Origin: Methanocorpusculum sp.
GTDB taxonomy: Archaea > Halobacteriota > Methanomicrobia > Methanomicrobiales > Methanocorpusculaceae
NCBI GenBank assembly: GCA_017408885.1
Contig: JAFQTT010000011.1
Coordinates: forward strand, 31,567 to 95,566
DNA: 64,000 nucleotides
Reading direction: 5' to 3'
Shown here one piece after another: positions 60,515 through 64,000 of this stretch (position 1 is the stretch's first letter; each line of letters opens with the position of its first letter). Made by a program: the position numbers and the translations under genes. The notes beneath the pieces are model-generated. The model did not search any database and was not told the origin of the DNA. It was given only the letters and a program-made list of their open reading frames with translations.

Positions 60515-60733
60515 ATGAAATGCCTGTGCCCCGCCCCATTTCTGTATATTAAGGAGGGCGTGGGAAAAAAGACGGGTGCGCCGAAGTCCGCAGGTGAATT
60601 TTGGCGATAAGCCAAAATGAGCCGAGGACAAAGGAGCAACCGGATTTTTTTAGCCCGACGGAAAAACAGCAAAAGAGCAGACACCTAAAAAACCAAAACT
60701 GATAGAAGCATCCCAAACCCCCTCCCCTGATTG

Positions 60734-60776
60734 CCCGCCGAAAAAGCCGCGGCGATTAGCCAAGCGGCTCGGCGGG
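60734..60776 (+). repeat. bulged GC hairpin with AAAA insert, second example
   Basis: CCCGCCG, AAAA, AGCCGC, 13-base loop, GCGGCT, CGGCGGG. Outer stem 7 bp and inner stem 6 bp, both perfect. The inner stem differs entirely from that at 56338-56379 yet stays paired. The remaining 60525-60940 stretch is GC-rich then AT-rich and shows no gene. Confidence 0.75.
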
Positions 60777-60940
60777 TCTCTCCTAAGCACACAAGCCTGC
60801 CCGCAGCCAAACACCCCTGCGCATACACCCGCAAAAAAGCCAGTCAGCCTCCCCTGTTCTATACTAATATAGTAACTCATGCCGTCAGGTTTATCACGCG
60901 GAAGAATTAAACGTGTACACCATAACTTCGAATCAGACCT

Positions 60941-61210
60941 ATGATAACTGAAGAAGACGTAATCCAGATTGCCGGACTTGCGGATTTAACCGTCCCGCAA
61001 AGCGAGCTTACCGCATTTACCGGTTCATTCAACTCAATCTTAGAATACTTCGACATCTTAGACACCTTAGAAATTGAAGGTTCATTAGAGAGAACCCTCT
61101 TCAATGTCTTCCGCGAGGATGAAGTAACAGAATCCCTCCCGCAGGAAGATGCATTAAAGAACTCTCACAACCCTGAAGACGGCTACATCCGCGCCCCGAA
61201 GGTGGTCTAA
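60941..61210 (+). CDS. gatC: aspartyl/glutamyl-tRNA amidotransferase subunit C
   Basis: An 89-residue GatC: EEDVIQIAGLADLTVPQSEL, FTGSFNSILEYFDILDTLEI and the extended C-terminal arm PEDGYIRAPKVV. GatC links GatA and GatB. First gene of gatCAB, followed directly by gatA with no spacing. In archaea GatCAB makes Asn-tRNA(Asn) by transamidation, while Gln-tRNA is made by GatDE. Confidence 0.95.
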   Translation: MITEEDVIQIAGLADLTVPQSELTAFTGSFNSILEYFDILDTLEIEGSLERTLFNVFREDEVTESLPQEDALKNSHNPEDGYIRAPKVV

Positions 61211-62491
61211 ATGGCAGATATCTATAACGCATTCTTAAACGAAACCGAAATCGCAGGAGAGGGCGATGGAATCTTAAAAGGAGTACGCGTTGCTGTCAAA
61301 GACAACATCTCCACCAAAGACATCGAAACCACCTGTGCATCCAAAATCCTCAAAGGCTACATCCCGCCGTACGATGCCCACGCAGTAACCCTCCTCAAAC
61401 AGGCAGGAGCTGTCATCGCCGGAAAAACCAACATGGACGAGTTCGGAATGGGTTCAACCACCGAAAACAGCGCATTCGGAGCTGCATTAAACCCAAGAGA
61501 CACAACCCGTGTAACCGGAGGCTCATCCGGAGGATCCGCTGCCGCTGTTGCCGGAGGCCTTGTCCCGATGGCCCTTGGATCTGACACCGGAGGATCTATC
61601 AGATGCCCTGCTGCATGGTGCGGAATTGTTGGATTAAAACCATCCTACGGACGCGTCAGCCGTTTTGGATTAATCGCATACGCAAACTCCTTTGAGCAGA
61701 TCGGTCCGATGGCAAACAACGTCACAGACACCGCAAAACTCTTCAGCGTCATCGCAGGACACGACGTCCGCGACTCAACATCAGTCAACAAACCATACAA
61801 CTTCGAAAACCTCAAAGCAGACATCGAAGGAAAAACCATCGGAATCCCGCAGGAATACTTCGGCGAAGGAGTTGACGAAGCAGTCGCAGAGACCGTCAGA
61901 AACGCAATCGCAAAACTCGAAGAGCTTGGCGCAAAGACCGTTGACGTATCTCTCCCGTCCATGAAATACGCACTTGCAGCATACTACGTCACCTGCACCT
62001 GTGAAGCATCCTCCAACTTAGACCGCTTCGACGGCGTCAGATACGGAGAAATCGCCCCGGACACCAACATGCCGTGGCATGATGCATACACCAAAGTCAG
62101 AACCGCAGGATTCGGAGACGAAGTCCGCAGAAGAATCATCCTTGGAACATTTGCACTCTCTGCCGGATACTACGGAAAATACTACGTCAAAGCACGCCAC
62201 GCAAGACAGCAGATCGCAAAAGACTTCGCAAAGGCATTAACCCAGTGCGACTTACTCGCCGGACCTACCATGCCGAATGTAGCACCGAAACTCGGTGAGT
62301 TAACCAAAGACCCGCTTCAGATGTACCAGGCAGACATCTTAACAGTTCCTGCCAACATCGCAGGAATTCCGGCAATCTCTGTACCGTGCGGTACCGCACA
62401 CAACATGCCGGTAGGTCTTCAGATTATGGGAAGAATGTACGACGAAGAGACTGTGTTAAACGCAGCACTCGCATATGAGGAGGCATGCTGA
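61211..62491 (+). CDS. gatA: aspartyl/glutamyl-tRNA amidotransferase subunit A
   Basis: A 426-residue amidase-signature protein: GVRVAVKDNISTKDIETTCA (catalytic Lys) near 24, KTNMDEFGMGSTTENSAFGA near 74, VTGGSSGGSAAAVAGGLVPM near 102 and LGSDTGGSIRCPAAWCG near 122 (catalytic Ser-cisSer-Lys triad). It hydrolyses glutamine and channels ammonia to GatB. Normal size for the short archaeal form. Confidence 0.97.
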   Translation: MADIYNAFLNETEIAGEGDGILKGVRVAVKDNISTKDIETTCASKILKGYIPPYDAHAVTLLKQAGAVIAGKTNMDEFGMGSTTENSAFGAALNPRDTTRVTGGSSGGSAAAVAGGLVPMALGSDTGGSIRCPAAWCGIVGLKPSYGRVSRFGLIAYANSFEQIGPMANNVTDTAKLFSVIAGHDVRDSTSVNKPYNFENLKADIEGKTIGIPQEYFGEGVDEAVAETVRNAIAKLEELGAKTVDVSLPSMKYALAAYYVTCTCEASSNLDRFDGVRYGEIAPDTNMPWHDAYTKVRTAGFGDEVRRRIILGTFALSAGYYGKYYVKARHARQQIAKDFAKALTQCDLLAGPTMPNVAPKLGELTKDPLQMYQADILTVPANIAGIPAISVPCGTAHNMPVGLQIMGRMYDEETVLNAALAYEEAC

Positions 62492-62492
62492 A

Positions 62493-63923
62493 ATGGCAGA
62501 AGAATTCCAGGTAATCATCGGTCTTGAGGTCCACTGTCAGTTAAACACCAAGTCCAAACTCTTCTGCGGATGTTCCGCAGACTTTAGAGCAGATGCACCA
62601 AACACCCACGTCTGCCCGGTCTGTCTTGGTCTTCCGGGAGCACTTCCGGTCTTAAACAAGAAGGCAGTCGAGTACGCATTAAAGGTCGCAAAAGCATTAA
62701 ACTGCACAATCCCTGAAGAAGGCGAGTTCTGCAGAAAGAACTACTTCTACCCGGACTTAGTCAAAGCATACCAGATTACAATGGGTGATGACCCGCTTGC
62801 AGTCGGCGGATACATCGAAATCGAAGACGACGCAGGAAACCCGAAGGTTGTAAATTTAACCAGAATCCACGTCGAAGAAGACCCGGGACGTCTTGTCCAC
62901 ATGGGCAACAAAGAACGCGGATACTACACTCTTGTCGACTATAACAGATCAGGTATCCCGTTAATCGAAATGGTCACCGAGCCTGAGATGTCCTCTCCAA
63001 AAGAGGCACGCCGTCTCTTAAACAAACTCAGAGCAACCCTCGAGTACTTAGATGTCTTCGATCCGGAAAAGGAAGGATCCTTACGTGTTGATGCAAACAT
63101 CTCCATCAAAGGACACGAGCGTGTTGAGATCAAGAACATTACCTCCTACAAAGGTGTCGAGAAGGCATTAACCTTCGAAATCACCCGTCAGAAGAACTTA
63201 ATCCGCCGCGGAGGACGCATCGTCCGCGAGACCCGTCACTTCCAGGAAGGAAAGGGAACAACCACCTCTGCCCGTTCCAAGGAAACCGCAAACGACTACC
63301 GCTACTTCCCGGAGCCGGACCTGCCGGTCATCCGTGTTGCTGACTGGGTAAAAGACATCGAACTTCCAGAGCTCCCGGACGCACGCCGCGACCGCTTCAT
63401 GTCCCAGTACGGCATTGCCGTAAACCATGCAAGAACGCTTACAGGCGACTTAAAGCTTGCAGAGTTCTACGAAGCAATCGCCAAAGTCGGAGCAGCTCTT
63501 GCCGCATCCTGGACTGCTGATATCTTAATGGGAGAACTCAACTACCGCGACATGCATGTCTCAGAAGTTGCAGGCCACGCAGACCAGTTTGCAGAACTCA
63601 TCACACTTGTCCGCGACAAAAAAATCACCGACAAAGCAGGTGTCGAGGTTCTCCGTGTCTGGCTTGACGCACTCCACAACGAAGCAAAGAGCGAAGCTCC
63701 GTCTGCAATCGTAGAACGCCTCGGTCTTGCCCGCGAGTCCGGCGAGAGCTTCCGCGGAATTGTTGAGGCAATCCTCGAGAAGAACCCGCAGGCAGTCGCC
63801 GACCACAAGGCAGGAAAGAAGGGCGCCTTAAACTTCATCGTTGGTCAGGTCATGAAAGAGACCAAAGGCAAGTCCGACCCGCGTGAAATCCACTCAATGA
63901 TTTCAGAGATTCTTGGAGAGTAA
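62493..63923 (+). CDS. gatB: aspartyl/glutamyl-tRNA amidotransferase subunit B
   Basis: A 477-residue GatB: FQVIIGLEVHCQLNTKSKLF, CPVCLGLPGALPVLNKKAVE near 45, FYPDLVKAYQITMGDDPLAV near 84, LRVDANISIKGHERVEIKNI near 195 and the C-terminal YqeY-like tail NFIVGQVMKETKGKSDPREI. It phosphorylates and amidates the mischarged tRNA. The start at 62493, 1 bp after the gatA stop and behind GAGGAGGC, replaces an in-frame ATG inside gatA. Confidence 0.97.
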   Translation: MAEEFQVIIGLEVHCQLNTKSKLFCGCSADFRADAPNTHVCPVCLGLPGALPVLNKKAVEYALKVAKALNCTIPEEGEFCRKNYFYPDLVKAYQITMGDDPLAVGGYIEIEDDAGNPKVVNLTRIHVEEDPGRLVHMGNKERGYYTLVDYNRSGIPLIEMVTEPEMSSPKEARRLLNKLRATLEYLDVFDPEKEGSLRVDANISIKGHERVEIKNITSYKGVEKALTFEITRQKNLIRRGGRIVRETRHFQEGKGTTTSARSKETANDYRYFPEPDLPVIRVADWVKDIELPELPDARRDRFMSQYGIAVNHARTLTGDLKLAEFYEAIAKVGAALAASWTADILMGELNYRDMHVSEVAGHADQFAELITLVRDKKITDKAGVEVLRVWLDALHNEAKSEAPSAIVERLGLARESGESFRGIVEAILEKNPQAVADHKAGKKGALNFIVGQVMKETKGKSDPREIHSMISEILGE

Positions 63924-63929
63924 AACTCA

Positions 63930-64000
63930 ATGCATCTGATAATTGCCGAAAAGAACATTGTTGCAGAACGTATTGCCGCATTCTTATCCGGACCCGGAAA
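63930..64000 (+). CDS. topA: DNA topoisomerase I, type IA (5' end only)
   Basis: The first 23 codons, MHLIIAEKNIVAERIAAFLS GPG..., match the Toprim start of archaeal topoisomerase I (LIIAEK with the catalytic Glu). The gene runs out of the window. It begins 6 bp after gatB. Confidence 0.8.
   Translation, partial: MHLIIAEKNIVAERIAAFLSGPG

Noticed and set aside
60200..60880. Minus-strand frames of 76-143 codons in the leader of GxxExxY gene B
   Set aside because: They cross strong hairpins, lack family character, and differ from the homologous leader of gene A.

Overview
The window reads as a chromosome segment of a methanogenic euryarchaeon, most likely a Methanomicrobiales member close to Methanocorpusculum (inferred from gene content, not from a database). 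The evidence is an archaeal RNA polymerase operon with both large subunits split (H, B'', B', A', A''), nascent-polypeptide-associated complex, cupin-type phosphoglucose isomerase, an RPA-associated OB protein with its phosphoesterase, Lhr helicases, the anaerobe-type homocysteine synthesis trio, GatCAB, and TATA boxes about 25-35 bp before start codons that often lack a Shine-Dalgarno site (leaderless mRNAs).

Layout. 0-6.4 kb: end of a PhoU-like (DUF47) gene and its PiT phosphate transporter, hemD, then an OB protein/phosphoesterase/Lhr operon. 6.4-6.7 kb: an 84-bp tandem repeat fills the whole spacer between convergent genes. 6.7-11.2 kb: ATPase, flavin-binding protein, tautomerase, guaA and pyrG. 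11.3-14.3 kb: two membrane-anchored winged-helix regulators, a stand-alone copy of a sensor-like domain and a lipoprotein with a duplicated domain; all four share a TGYCCAAT box just upstream of TATA. 14.4-22.2 kb: the RNA polymerase operon, followed by tRNA-Lys. 22.7-25.3 kb: homocysteine synthesis trio. 25.4-47.6 kb: mostly housekeeping genes (thioredoxin, helicase, FKBP, pgi, two paralogous acyl-CoA ligases with a converted 3' end, glnA, truA, RecJ-like DHH nuclease, NAC, tRNA methyltransferase, bacterial-type thrS).

47.6-60.9 kb is an accessory island between thrS and gatCAB. It holds (i) a tiny transcription unit for a 29-residue membrane peptide, followed by a promoter whose RNA would pair with both the Shine-Dalgarno and start region of that peptide, a candidate archaeal type I toxin-antitoxin system; (ii) an operon of a half-size HsdS-like protein, an HsdM-like protein with lost catalytic motifs, and a coiled-coil protein; (iii) an EVE-McrB/McrC pair; (iv) two membrane proteins of unknown role; (v) a cytosine-5 methyltransferase with a probable type II endonuclease; (vi) two GxxExxY nuclease-like genes in opposite orientation, each behind a structured GC-rich leader. 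Long imperfect inverted repeats (51.73-52.02 and 59.59-59.88 kb) enclose most of this cargo.

60.9-64 kb returns to core genes: gatC, gatA, gatB and the start of topA.
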